A DNA stretch of 25,456 bases from Oscillospiraceae bacterium (GTDB lineage: Bacteria; Bacillota; Clostridia; Oscillospirales; Ruminococcaceae): the NCBI GenBank assembly GCA_022511485.1, contig JAFLUJ010000009.1, positions 1 through 25,456 of the forward strand. Reading direction: 5' to 3'. The stretch's first letter is position 1, and each line of letters starts with the position of its first letter. The position numbers were made by a program, and so were the translations under genes. The notes beneath the pieces are model-generated. The model was not told the DNA's origin and made no database searches. It worked only from the letters and a program-made list of their open reading frames with translations. This document shows positions 1 to 8,573 of this stretch, piece by piece.

Positions 1-12
1 GAAAAAGGGTCA

Positions 13-146
13 TCCCCCGAACCCCCTCCCTAAAACTTTTATATATTTTTGAAGCTGGAGGGCAAAGCCCTCCAGCTTCAAAAATAGAACAAAGTCTTTG
101 GAAAGGGGTCTGGGGAATAACCTTTCTTCAGAAAGGTTTTCCCCAG
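13..146. repeat. Nested palindromic intergenic repeat
   Basis: Three layers of dyad symmetry can be seen. A perfect 18-bp inverted repeat with a 3-nt AAA loop lies at 46-63/67-84 (core GAAGCTGGAGGGC). It is enclosed by imperfect 25-nt arms at 15-39 and 91-115, with 19 Watson-Crick pairs plus one wobble. A second hairpin at 110-146 pairs CTGGGGAA-t-AACCTTTCT with AGAAAGGTTTTCCCCAG. The CTGGGG block at 110-115 belongs to both the outer arm and the second hairpin, so the two folds are mutually exclusive. It is not coding. It could be a bidirectional terminator or a dispersed REP/MITE-like element; the C-rich/G-rich arms fit a family I associate with Ruminococcus-like genomes, but no second copy lies in this window. 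Confidence 0.75.
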
Positions 147-209
147 CAGGAGAACAGTGATAATACGATAAATTATGATCTGATTTATTTATATATGGAG
201 GTGCAGCAG

Positions 210-806
210 ATGGCAAAAAAAATATACGATGAAGTACCGTTCTCAAGGGATTACAATTATGATAAACTCACAACTGACGAAGCGAACCGGGTAATAAAAA
301 CACTTGACGGACAAAAGCAGCACGATAAAAAATATACTGCTGAGACCGTTGTAAAATTCATATTATTGTCTGTACTTTGTGTTCTGAGTTTATACATATT
401 AATATTTGTTTTTGATTGGAGTGAGATCACAAACATTTACGATAATATTAATCTTATTTTATATGCTGGTTTTAAAATTTTCTTAAGTGTTCTTTTCATT
501 TCTGTTTTCATCAAAGAAATAATAATTACAGCAAGATCAAAAAATGAAAGCAATAGATTTCTGATCGCAAAAGGAAATATAGTAAGTGTTAATGAAACGA
601 ATATAAAGCCTGATTTTTTCCATGATGACGGCATTAAAGTCAATCTGACAATATCAGTTTCAGATAATGAAACTCTGCCGCCGTTTGATATAACTTTATA
701 TAGAAATTTATGTGAGTATATTGTAATTGGTGATCCAATAATTATAATTTATTTTCCGAAAGGACCGTATTATATATATCTGTACGAACCCTGGTATGAA
801 AAATAA
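210..806 (+). CDS. Hypothetical two-helix membrane protein
   Basis: Function unknown; I do not recognise the family. The start is set at the ATG at 210 (MAKKIYDE...) because GGAGGTG at 198-204 sits 5-7 nt before it; an ATG at 195 in the same frame would place that ribosome binding site inside the gene. The product is 198 residues: a charged cytoplasmic N-terminus, membrane helices at about 47-68 and 80-104, then a soluble, probably beta-rich domain of about 90 residues ending in many aromatic residues. The gene is visibly more AT-rich than rqcH, which starts 17 bp after its stop, so it may have been acquired recently or be poorly conserved. The short gap suggests co-transcription with rqcH, but a role in ribosome quality control would be speculation. 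Confidence 0.75.
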   Translation: MAKKIYDEVPFSRDYNYDKLTTDEANRVIKTLDGQKQHDKKYTAETVVKFILLSVLCVLSLYILIFVFDWSEITNIYDNINLILYAGFKIFLSVLFISVFIKEIIITARSKNESNRFLIAKGNIVSVNETNIKPDFFHDDGIKVNLTISVSDNETLPPFDITLYRNLCEYIVIGDPIIIIYFPKGPYYIYLYEPWYEK

Positions 807-823
807 AAAGGAGTGTTTTGACA

Positions 824-2578
824 ATGGCGCTTGACGGAGCATTTTTAAGTATTGTAAAAAAAGAACTTGAACCCCTTATCGGAGGCAGGGTGGATAAGAT
901 CAGCCAGCCGTCAAGGGAGGAGATCGTTATCATCTTCCGAACCAGAGGAGGCACGGAAAAGCTGTTTATTTCCGCATCCGCAGGCTCGGCAAGAGTTCAT
1001 ACCACAAAGGTGTCTATTGAAAATCCGAAAGTCCCTCCTATGTTTTGTATGCTTCTCCGGAAGCATCTGGGAAACGGCAGGCTTATGGACATTCGTCAGG
1101 ACGGTCTGGAGCGTATCCTATATTTTGATTTTGAAGCCTCCAACGAGCTGGGAGACATGACGAAAATAACTGCCGCCGTTGAAATTATGGGACGGTGCTC
1201 CAATCTTGTCCTTATAAATTCTGAGGGAAAAATAATCGACAGCATCAAGCGTGTGGACGCGGAAATGTCCCGTGAGCGCATGGTGCTTCCGAACATGACC
1301 TACGCTGTCCCGCCCAGAGATGACCGCCTTGATTTCCGCAGCTGTACCGCAGAGGACATCGCAAGAGCAGCGGAAGCTCTTCCGGAAAGCGACCTTTCAA
1401 AAGCTCTTATAAAAATTTTCGAGGGACTTTCCCCTATTGCCGCCCGTGAATGGGTATACTATGCAGCAGAGGGAAAGGACGCTGCAAAAAGCGACCTCCA
1501 CGGGGAGCTTCTTGACCGACTTTACGATACTATTTCCCGCACCGCCGCCATGTGCGCAGATGGGAAATATGTCTGCACCGCTGTAAAGGACAAGGAGGGA
1601 ATGTTAAAAGATTTTTCCTTTATGCCCATATATCAGTACGGAAGCCTGATGGACACCAGGGAATTTTCCTCCGCCTGCGAGCTGCTTGACAATTTCTATA
1701 CTGAAAGAGACAGTCTTTCCCGCATGAAGCAGAGAGCGCAGGATCTGTACAAGCTGCTGACAAGCACATCGGAAAGAATTTCCCGCCGTCTTGCAAATCA
1801 GCGGCAGGAGCTTGCAAGCACTGCTGAACGGGAGACCCTTAAGCTTTACGGAGACCTGCTTTCCGCAAACCTCTATAAGATCGAAAAGGGCATGGGCAGT
1901 ATCACCGTTGATAATTTTTATGCTGAGGACTGTCCGCAAATAGAAATAAAGCTTGATAAAAGACTGACCCCCTCAAAGAATATGCAGAAATATTATGGGG
2001 AGTACCGTAAGGCGGACACCGCTGAAAAAATCCTCACCGAACAGATAGCAAAGGGCGAGGAGGAGCTTGCCTACATCGACAGCGTTTTTGACGCACTTAC
2101 CAGAGCTAACGGAGAAGACGAGGTAAACGAGCTTCGTGCCGAGCTTGCGGAGCAGGGATATATCCGGCTTTCAAAAATAAAGGGCAAGCCTCCCAAGGCT
2201 CACCCTCCGCTGGAATTTGTATCTCCCCAGGGATTTACCATACTTATCGGAAGAAACAACAAGCAGAACGATATGCTCACCACCAGGCTTGCGGAAAAGA
2301 CGGACATATGGCTTCATACAAAGGATATTACCGGCTCTCATGTTATAATAAGAGCAGAGGGAAAAACAGTTCCCGATGAAACTATAATGTATGCTGCAAG
2401 ACTGGCAGCTTTCCACAGCAAGGCGAAAAATTCATCACAGGTTCCGGTGGATTATGTTCCCGTGAAGCTGGTGAAGAAGCCAGCCGGAGCAAAGCCGGGG
2501 ATGGTTATTTTCACAGGAAACAGAACGCTTTATGTAACTCCTCTTGACCCAAAAGATGAAGGCGCCGCTAAATTATGA
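824..2578 (+). CDS. RqcH/NFACT ribosome quality control protein (Rqc2 homolog)
   Basis: RqcH binds stalled 50S subunits carrying peptidyl-tRNA and recruits tRNA-Ala to add C-terminal alanine tails that mark the nascent chain for degradation. Older annotations call this family fibronectin-binding protein (FbpA/PavA). The 584-residue length matches the family. The start is the ATG at 824, giving the canonical MALDG opening; AAGGAG at 808-813 is 10 nt upstream, whereas the in-frame TTG at 818 is too close. NFACT-N covers about 1-200, a coiled-coil middle region about 270-430, and NFACT-R about 440-560 with the typical WLHTKDITGSHVII motif. The conserved DR pair (D97/R98 in B. subtilis) reads E96-R97 here. 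It follows the small membrane gene by 17 bp, so the two are probably co-transcribed. Family assignment is firm. Confidence 0.95.
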   Translation: MALDGAFLSIVKKELEPLIGGRVDKISQPSREEIVIIFRTRGGTEKLFISASAGSARVHTTKVSIENPKVPPMFCMLLRKHLGNGRLMDIRQDGLERILYFDFEASNELGDMTKITAAVEIMGRCSNLVLINSEGKIIDSIKRVDAEMSRERMVLPNMTYAVPPRDDRLDFRSCTAEDIARAAEALPESDLSKALIKIFEGLSPIAAREWVYYAAEGKDAAKSDLHGELLDRLYDTISRTAAMCADGKYVCTAVKDKEGMLKDFSFMPIYQYGSLMDTREFSSACELLDNFYTERDSLSRMKQRAQDLYKLLTSTSERISRRLANQRQELASTAERETLKLYGDLLSANLYKIEKGMGSITVDNFYAEDCPQIEIKLDKRLTPSKNMQKYYGEYRKADTAEKILTEQIAKGEEELAYIDSVFDALTRANGEDEVNELRAELAEQGYIRLSKIKGKPPKAHPPLEFVSPQGFTILIGRNNKQNDMLTTRLAEKTDIWLHTKDITGSHVIIRAEGKTVPDETIMYAARLAAFHSKAKNSSQVPVDYVPVKLVKKPAGAKPGMVIFTGNRTLYVTPLDPKDEGAAKL

Positions 2579-2595
2579 TTTACCTTAATGAACAC

Positions 2596-2624
2596 TTGAC
2601 TTTTTGGCCATATAGCAATATAAT
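2596..2624 (+). promoter_or_regulatory. Consensus sigma-A promoter for ppk1
   Basis: TTGACT at 2596-2601, a 17-nt spacer and TATAAT at 2619-2624, downstream of the rqcH stop and pointing to ppk1. The transcript would begin near 2631 and contain the whole inverted-repeat element before the ppk1 start. Confidence 0.8.
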
Positions 2625-2645
2625 ATAAATTAGTATATTATGCGC

Positions 2646-2821
2646 AAGGCAATACCGCACAAAGAACGGCTGACGCCTTTGCGCACGTCTTGCTTGCATA
2701 TTTTCCGTCATCTTGCACAGAAGCTCCTTGACATACGTCAGTATGCCTGCGTCGCTTCTATGCAATCTGACAAAAAATCTGACTGCGCAATACGCACACA
2801 ATCTTTGTGTGGTATTGCCTT
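2646..2821. repeat. 176-bp element with terminal inverted repeats (MITE-like)
   Basis: The ends are 19-bp inverted repeats at 2646-2664 and 2803-2821 (AAGGCAATACCGCACAAAG against its complement, one G-T mismatch). The interior holds further broken symmetry (GCGCA, TTGCGC, CTGAC blocks). Open frames exist on both strands, but they look like translations of a repeat, not genes. The left 36 bp recur at 14204-14239 with 33 of 36 identities, so this is a dispersed element. It has no transposase. It lies wholly in the ppk1 leader, ending 3 bp before the ppk1 Shine-Dalgarno, so it would be transcribed as a long structured 5' leader. Confidence 0.8.
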
Positions 2822-2835
2822 AACGGAGGTTTCCT

Positions 2836-4953
2836 ATGGAACAATATTACGACAACAGAGAGCTGTCATGGCTTAAATTTAACGAAAGAGTCCTCGAAGA
2901 GGCTTCGGATAAAAGCGTCCCCCTCTGTGAAAGACTTATGTTTGCTGCTATCTTCCAGTCCAATCTTGACGAGTTTTTTATGGTGCGTGTAGGATCGCTC
3001 TATGACCGCACCCTGATAGATTCTGACGAAAAAGACAATAAAACAAATATGACCTGTCAGGAGCAGCTCGACGCCATATTCAAGCGTACCGAGGAGCTTT
3101 TCACCGTCCGGGACGAAACATATAAAGGGATCATGTCCGAGCTGGAAAAGCACGGAGTTGAACAGGTGAATTTCAAACAGCTTTCCCAGGAAGAAGAAAG
3201 CTATCTAAGAGTGTACTTCACCACCGAGATACAGCCCCTTATCTCTCCCCAGATCATCGACAAGAAACACCCCTTTCCGTTCCTGAAAAATAAGGAGATA
3301 TACGCTGTCGCACACATTGAATCAAAATCCTCCGTGAAGCTTGCATTCGTTCCCGCCAGCGGTGCGTTTTCAAGAATTATTTTCCTGCCCGGAGCCAAAA
3401 ACAGATTCATGCTGGTGGAAGAGCTTATCATCCACTATATGCCCCTGATATTTGAAAATTATAAGATCCTCGATAAATCCCTCATGCGCATAACCAGAAA
3501 CGCCGACATTGATATGGAGGAGGCTCTCTACGATCACGACGTTGACCTGAGAGACATGATGTCCGAGCTTCTTAAAAAGCGCAAGAAGCTCTCTCCCGTC
3601 CGCATGGAGCTTTCCCGGAAGCTTGGTTCGGAAGCTGTAACATATCTCTGTGAGAAATTAGAGCTTAAACAGGAGCAGATATTCAGACTGAAAACTCCCC
3701 TTGACCTGTCCTTTGTGTATCCTCTCCGCAGCCGTCTGGAGGAAAGCCTGCCTCTGCTTTTCTACGGCAGAGCAGACCCCCAGCGCTCGATGGAGGTCGT
3801 AAGGGAAGAACGTATGATACCTCAGATCGCAAGACGGGATATTCTTCTTTCCTATCCCTTTGAATCAATAAAGCCGTTCCTGCGGCTTCTTGTAGAGGCT
3901 GCCCATGATCCGGCAGTTGTGTCCATAAAAATAACCCTCTATCGTGTGGCTTCCGATTCAAAGGTAGTTGACGCTCTCATTGCCGCCGCAGAAAACGGCA
4001 AGGATGTGCTTGTTCTTGTTGAGCTCCGTGCAAGATTTGACGAGGAAAACAACATCGGCTGGTCACAGCGTCTTGAAAGAGCAGGCTGCAACGTTATCTA
4101 CGGTCCGGAAAGCATAAAGGTGCACTCAAAGCTCCTGCTTATAACCCGGAAAACAAGCAGCGGAAAAATACAGTATATCACACAGATCGGTACAGGAAAC
4201 TACAACGAAAAGACCTCAACCCTGTACACCGACCTGAGCCTTATGACCGCAAATCAGGACATCGGCGCGGAGGCTTCAATGGTGTTCAATGCTCTGTCCA
4301 CAAATACACTTGTTGAGCATACTTCACATCTTTTAGCCGCTCCCCTTTGTCTCCAGAACCGTATCATTGAAATGATAGACGCAGAGATCGCCGCTGCTGA
4401 AAAAGGCGAGGAAGCTTATATCGGTCTGAAGCTCAATTCTCTTACCGATAAAGTACTTATTGACAAGCTTATTGAAGCTTCCGCCAAGGGAGTAAAGATC
4501 CGCATGGTAATACGCGGAATATGCTGTCTTATTGCCGGAGTGAAAGGAGCTACCGAAAATATCGAGATAACCAGTATCGTAGGCAGATACCTCGAACACA
4601 GCCGTATTTATATTTTCGGAGCAGGAGAAAACAAAAAAATATACATCAGCTCTGCGGACTTCATGACCAGAAACACCATCCGACGGGTCGAGGTAGCCGT
4701 GCCCATTTACGATCCTCATGTACGGGAACGTATCCTGCATATTTTCGATGTAATTACAAGCGACAATGTAAAAGCAAGACAGATGCTCCCTGACGGCACA
4801 TACTCTCATTTCAGCGTAGAAGGAGAGCCTGTGGATTCTCAGGCAGCATTCATCCGGGAGGCATACGAAAATACTACACAGGTTATTGTGCAGACTCCTA
4901 AAAAGGTAAAGCCAGTCCTTGTAAAGAAACCGAAGAAAACGGTCAACAAGTAA
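2836..4953 (+). CDS. ppk1: Polyphosphate kinase 1
   Basis: PPK1 reversibly transfers the gamma phosphate of ATP to inorganic polyphosphate. The 705-residue product has the full family layout: an N-terminal domain opening with NRELSWLKFNERVLEEA, a head domain, and two phospholipase-D-like C-terminal domains. The autophosphorylated histidine is H430 in KVHSKLLLI (equivalent to E. coli H435), and the second active-site histidine is H588 in LEHSRIYIFG (E. coli H592). IGTGNYNEKTS and the ISSADFMTRN motif are present. GGAGG at 2825-2829 precedes the ATG by 6 nt. The last 20 residues are lysine-rich and probably disordered. No ppx gene is adjacent. The next gene starts 21 bp downstream, so they likely share a transcript. 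Expression is probably from the promoter at 2596-2624 through the repeat-containing leader. Confidence 0.97.
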   Translation: MEQYYDNRELSWLKFNERVLEEASDKSVPLCERLMFAAIFQSNLDEFFMVRVGSLYDRTLIDSDEKDNKTNMTCQEQLDAIFKRTEELFTVRDETYKGIMSELEKHGVEQVNFKQLSQEEESYLRVYFTTEIQPLISPQIIDKKHPFPFLKNKEIYAVAHIESKSSVKLAFVPASGAFSRIIFLPGAKNRFMLVEELIIHYMPLIFENYKILDKSLMRITRNADIDMEEALYDHDVDLRDMMSELLKKRKKLSPVRMELSRKLGSEAVTYLCEKLELKQEQIFRLKTPLDLSFVYPLRSRLEESLPLLFYGRADPQRSMEVVREERMIPQIARRDILLSYPFESIKPFLRLLVEAAHDPAVVSIKITLYRVASDSKVVDALIAAAENGKDVLVLVELRARFDEENNIGWSQRLERAGCNVIYGPESIKVHSKLLLITRKTSSGKIQYITQIGTGNYNEKTSTLYTDLSLMTANQDIGAEASMVFNALSTNTLVEHTSHLLAAPLCLQNRIIEMIDAEIAAAEKGEEAYIGLKLNSLTDKVLIDKLIEASAKGVKIRMVIRGICCLIAGVKGATENIEITSIVGRYLEHSRIYIFGAGENKKIYISSADFMTRNTIRRVEVAVPIYDPHVRERILHIFDVITSDNVKARQMLPDGTYSHFSVEGEPVDSQAAFIREAYENTTQVIVQTPKKVKPVLVKKPKKTVNK

Positions 4954-4974
4954 CACGCAGGGAGAAATTATTAA

Positions 4975-6333
4975 ATGACGAAACGAGAATTCAGGCAGAA
5001 GATGAAGTGCGGTCTGGGGCGGTGCATTACCGCCATTGACAGCAGCAATATGCCGAAATACAAACCCATTGTTTTATGGGGATGTATAAATAATATCGCC
5101 TTTGATACTCAATGTGAAGGCAGCCGCGGAATTTATATGCATGATCTTGCGGTGCGTTTCAATGACGATGATTATTTTGTAAAACCGGCAATTGATAAAT
5201 TTCTGACCCTGCCTCCTGATGCTGACTGGCGCAGGTTCTGTCATTTATGCGATTTCCTGCAATGCTTTGCTTCAGACGGAAACAAAGCCGCAAGGCAAGC
5301 TTTAAAGGAAAAATACATTGAAACTTACTCCGCCCTTATGAATACGAGAGTAAGCCGCAAGGCAAATAATATCTGTGATAATTACGAATATCTGTGTATT
5401 GATATGATACAGATAATGAAGCAGGAAACCTTTTGCAAGATTGCTGAGGATATTGGCGGATACTTTTCAAAGCACAGATCTTATAACAATGCAGATCTAA
5501 AATGGAGATTTGAGTGGTTTTACATTAAATCGTGTGAAAAATTCGGGAAAAAGAAAATCAGAAAAGAGCTTGAAAAACGTTCCTGCGACAGCGAAAATAT
5601 CCTTTGTTTCTTCGAGGTTATGGAGTATTCGGTTCCGGAAAATAAACAGTCTGCAAAAGCAGTTCCCATATCTGCTTATGAAACTGTTGAAAGAGCAGAA
5701 ACCGGACTTTCCATGAAGGATATTATTTCTGCAAGACGTTCGGAGGACAATCAGAAAGCGGAGCTTGCAAGGGCAGTAATTTCCGAAAATGACCCGGAGA
5801 AAAAAGCAGAGCTGCTGAAAATATTCAGGTCGTCCTATTGCAGGTTTCCACTTGATCCTGAACCCTTGTTTGAATATGCCGGATCGGAAAATGAAAATCT
5901 GAGGGCAGCGGCTCTTGACGTTCTTTGCTATGCAGAGGGAAAGCCGGTCCGCGATTTCGGGAAAAAGCTTCTTGAACAAGAGAAAAACACGGCGGAAGGT
6001 CTTTCAATGCTCATTAATAATTATGAAAAGACGGACAAAACTCTGCTTATGTCCTCACTTAATAATATCAATGCTGACAATAATGATAACAGCGGCTGGC
6101 ACGGCGTTGTAATAACTATACTTAACGCCGCTGAAAGAAAAGGCTCACTTATACCACCGGAAGCATTGATGTACATTTATGAAAATTCTCTTTGCTCCTG
6201 CTGCCGTGAAAGCGTCCTGAAAATAATGGGACGTCGGCACATACTCACAAAGGAGCTGCTTAGTGAGTGCCTTTTTGACTGCAATACCGACATAAGAGAG
6301 TATGCAAAAAAACGGCTTAAAGCCTCAGGATAA
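4975..6333 (+). CDS. Unknown protein with HEAT-like helical repeats
   Basis: I do not recognise a named family. The 452-residue product is soluble, with no signal peptide or membrane helix. The N-terminal third carries a KPIVLWGCINNIAFD segment followed by GSRGIYMHDLAVRF, which looks like a conserved block. The middle is charged and helical, and from about residue 240 to the end there are alternating amphipathic helices with the rhythm of HEAT/armadillo repeats (for example ENLRAAALDVLCYAEG and DIREYAKKRL). It is rich in cysteine for a clostridial cytoplasmic protein. AGGGAGA at 4961-4967 supports the ATG at 4975. Because it lies 21 bp after ppk1 on the same strand it is probably in the same operon, and a scaffold or protein-interaction role is a reasonable but untested inference. 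Confidence 0.8.
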   Translation: MTKREFRQKMKCGLGRCITAIDSSNMPKYKPIVLWGCINNIAFDTQCEGSRGIYMHDLAVRFNDDDYFVKPAIDKFLTLPPDADWRRFCHLCDFLQCFASDGNKAARQALKEKYIETYSALMNTRVSRKANNICDNYEYLCIDMIQIMKQETFCKIAEDIGGYFSKHRSYNNADLKWRFEWFYIKSCEKFGKKKIRKELEKRSCDSENILCFFEVMEYSVPENKQSAKAVPISAYETVERAETGLSMKDIISARRSEDNQKAELARAVISENDPEKKAELLKIFRSSYCRFPLDPEPLFEYAGSENENLRAAALDVLCYAEGKPVRDFGKKLLEQEKNTAEGLSMLINNYEKTDKTLLMSSLNNINADNNDNSGWHGVVITILNAAERKGSLIPPEALMYIYENSLCSCCRESVLKIMGRRHILTKELLSECLFDCNTDIREYAKKRLKASG

Positions 6334-6404
6334 TGATTAAGGTCGTCCGGAAAAAATAATATAGTGATCCCATTCCGGGCAAACATATGGAGGGTCTTGG
6401 TGAC

Positions 6405-8513
6405 ATGGAGGAAAAACAAAAGAACAGTGAAAGGGTCAGAATTATATCAATTGTGGCAGCAATACTTATGCTGACTGCTTTTTTCGGCATATATGCGCTG
6501 GTGTCAAAAATAATTATCAATTCAAATATTGCCACTATGAAAGAATTGTCCGCCCATGACAAAATGTCGGTGGAAAACACTATACGGGAAAGAGAAAACG
6601 CCGTCATCGGCTGGGCGGAAAGTGTCCGCTATAAGGGCTACACCACCATAGATGGTGTTATATCCGAAATAGCCGCCGGAAGGACCGGTCTTGGAGCAAC
6701 AAAGGTATACCTTGCAGATACAAAGGGAAACTTCTACAGCAGCGCAGGTATAATAGACAGTATAGACTATTACGAATCCTTTCTTCAAAGACCCGGAAGG
6801 TTTATTGCCCGTTTTGATACATCAGAATACGGCACATCCACAGAGGACAAAAAAGAGCTTATCGTCATTGGTTCAGAAATAACAGAGTTTACAGTGGACG
6901 GCGTTACATTCTGTTATGTGCTTTCGGAAAACGAGCTGAGCAATTTCCAGAACATTCTTAAAATAGACAGCTATGACGGACAGGGATACAGCAATATAAT
7001 TGATTCCGACGGATATTTCATTATGTCTGCCGAAACTCAGCACAGCTCGGATGTGAGGGAAAAATTCTTTGACCGCATTTCTGACGCTGATCTGCTGAAA
7101 AACGCTCTGAACGGGGGAGGCTCTGTAGCAGTGACCTCCGAGGTAAACGGAGTGAGCTGCATTGTAGTAGGCTCTCAGGTCGAAGGGGCTGACTGGTATT
7201 TTATCACGGTTTGTCCAAGAACAGTTTTTGAGGCTCTCAGCAGAAATATCACCTTTATTTATCTTGTCATGGCTATTGTTATGGCAGCAGCTTTTATTTT
7301 AGTACTGGTTCTTATAGTAAAACGGCAGGCTGCGGACCGCAAGCATAAGATAGAGCTTTCAAAGGCTCTTGAACTTGCTCAGCAGGCGAACAGGTCAAAG
7401 ACTACATTTCTTAATAATATGTCCCATGACATACGAACTCCCATGAATGCCATAATCGGATTCACCACCCTTGCAGAGTCACACATTGACGAGCCTGATG
7501 TGATAAAGGATCATCTGGAGAAGATCTCCCGATCCTCAAAGCATCTGCTCAGTCTTATCAACGATGTTCTGGATATGTCGCGAATAGAATCAGGGAAGGT
7601 AACTATAAGCGAGGACAATGAAAGCCTTATTGAAATCCTGAATTCCCTTAAAAGCATCGTTCAGGCAGACATAGATGCAAAGCAGATCAGCTTTTCTATG
7701 GATACCTCCGGCATTACAAACAAATATATTTTCTGTGACCGGCTCAGACTTAATCAGGTGCTGCTCAATATCCTTTCAAACGCAATAAAGTACACTCCCC
7801 AGGGAGGAACTGTATCAATGCACGTTGCAGAAATGCCGTCACACGCCATAGGAAAAGCATTTTACGAGTTCCGCATAAAGGACAGCGGTATTGGTATGGC
7901 TCCGGAATTTCTGAGCATCATTTTCGAGCCGTTTACAAGAGAATCCACATCTACCGTAAGCGGTATACAGGGAACGGGTCTTGGAATGGCTATCACAAAA
8001 AATATAGTTGATCTCATGGGAGGCATCATTGACGTAACCAGTGAACCCGGCAAGGGAAGCGAATTTATTGTAACAATAGAGTTTATACTTTCCGATGATC
8101 ATAAGGAGACTGAGGAGAAAAAGGAATTTCGCATTGAGGGAAAACGCATACTTCTTGTTGAGGACAACGAGCTGAATCAGGAGATCGCCGTCGAGATACT
8201 TAAAGGCGTGGGACTTGACATAGAAACCGCGGATAACGGTCAGATAGCCTGCGACACCCTGCTTGAAAAGGGAGCAGGATACTACGACCTGATACTTATG
8301 GATGTACAGATGCCGGTAATGGACGGCTACGAAGCAACAAGAACGATCCGTGCATTTGAGGATAAGGAGCTTGCTAATATCCCGATAATCGCAATGACGG
8401 CAAACGCTTTCGCCGAAGATAAGCAGAACGCCGAGGCTGCCGGAATGAACGGACACGTTGCCAAGCCGATAAACGTCCCTGTTCTGCTTGAAACCATCAA
8501 GGAGATAATATAA
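6405..8513 (+). CDS. Hybrid sensor histidine kinase with C-terminal receiver
   Basis: A membrane sensor kinase for a phosphorelay, 702 residues from the ATG at 6405. GGAGGG at 6389-6394 fits this start; an upstream in-frame ATG at 6387 overlaps that site. Order of parts: helix about 11-34, an extracytoplasmic sensor of about 245 residues (Cache-like by length and position, not proven), helix about 287-310, HisKA with phospho-accepting H341 in NNMSHDIRTP, HATPase_c with NILSNAIKYT, DSGIGM and GTGLGMAI boxes, then a receiver with phospho-accepting D633 in LILMDVQMP. There is no Hpt domain and no DNA-binding output, so a separate Hpt protein and regulator are needed; none is adjacent. It sits 71 bp after the HEAT-like gene on the same strand, with no clear promoter in the gap, so it may be read from the ppk1 transcript. 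Confidence 0.93.
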   Translation: MEEKQKNSERVRIISIVAAILMLTAFFGIYALVSKIIINSNIATMKELSAHDKMSVENTIRERENAVIGWAESVRYKGYTTIDGVISEIAAGRTGLGATKVYLADTKGNFYSSAGIIDSIDYYESFLQRPGRFIARFDTSEYGTSTEDKKELIVIGSEITEFTVDGVTFCYVLSENELSNFQNILKIDSYDGQGYSNIIDSDGYFIMSAETQHSSDVREKFFDRISDADLLKNALNGGGSVAVTSEVNGVSCIVVGSQVEGADWYFITVCPRTVFEALSRNITFIYLVMAIVMAAAFILVLVLIVKRQAADRKHKIELSKALELAQQANRSKTTFLNNMSHDIRTPMNAIIGFTTLAESHIDEPDVIKDHLEKISRSSKHLLSLINDVLDMSRIESGKVTISEDNESLIEILNSLKSIVQADIDAKQISFSMDTSGITNKYIFCDRLRLNQVLLNILSNAIKYTPQGGTVSMHVAEMPSHAIGKAFYEFRIKDSGIGMAPEFLSIIFEPFTRESTSTVSGIQGTGLGMAITKNIVDLMGGIIDVTSEPGKGSEFIVTIEFILSDDHKETEEKKEFRIEGKRILLVEDNELNQEIAVEILKGVGLDIETADNGQIACDTLLEKGAGYYDLILMDVQMPVMDGYEATRTIRAFEDKELANIPIIAMTANAFAEDKQNAEAAGMNGHVAKPINVPVLLETIKEII

Positions 8514-8558
8514 AAGGTATTGCTGCTCCGGGTGATTCCGTGAGCAGCAGTACCTTTT
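8512..8558. terminator. Bidirectional terminator between convergent genes
   Basis: AAAAGGTA-T-TGCTGCTC at 8512-8528 pairs with GAGCAGCA-G-TACCTTTT at 8542-8558 around a 13-nt loop. A/T tracts flank both sides. It ends the hybrid kinase gene on the plus strand and the ABC operon on the minus strand. Confidence 0.85.
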
Positions 8559-8573
8559 CAGTAATTATATGCT

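Noticed and set aside
2580..2876. Open frames on both strands across the ppk1 leader (for example 2580-2801 minus and 2640-2876 plus)
   Set aside because: They are translations of the inverted-repeat element, lack ribosome sites, and one overlaps the ppk1 start.
4333..4956. Long minus-strand frame (207 codons) opposite ppk1
   Set aside because: It is a shadow of the firmly identified ppk1 gene, and its product has no recognisable domain.
7839..8456. 205-codon minus-strand frame opposite the hybrid kinase receiver domain
   Set aside because: Shadow of the conserved kinase and receiver domains.
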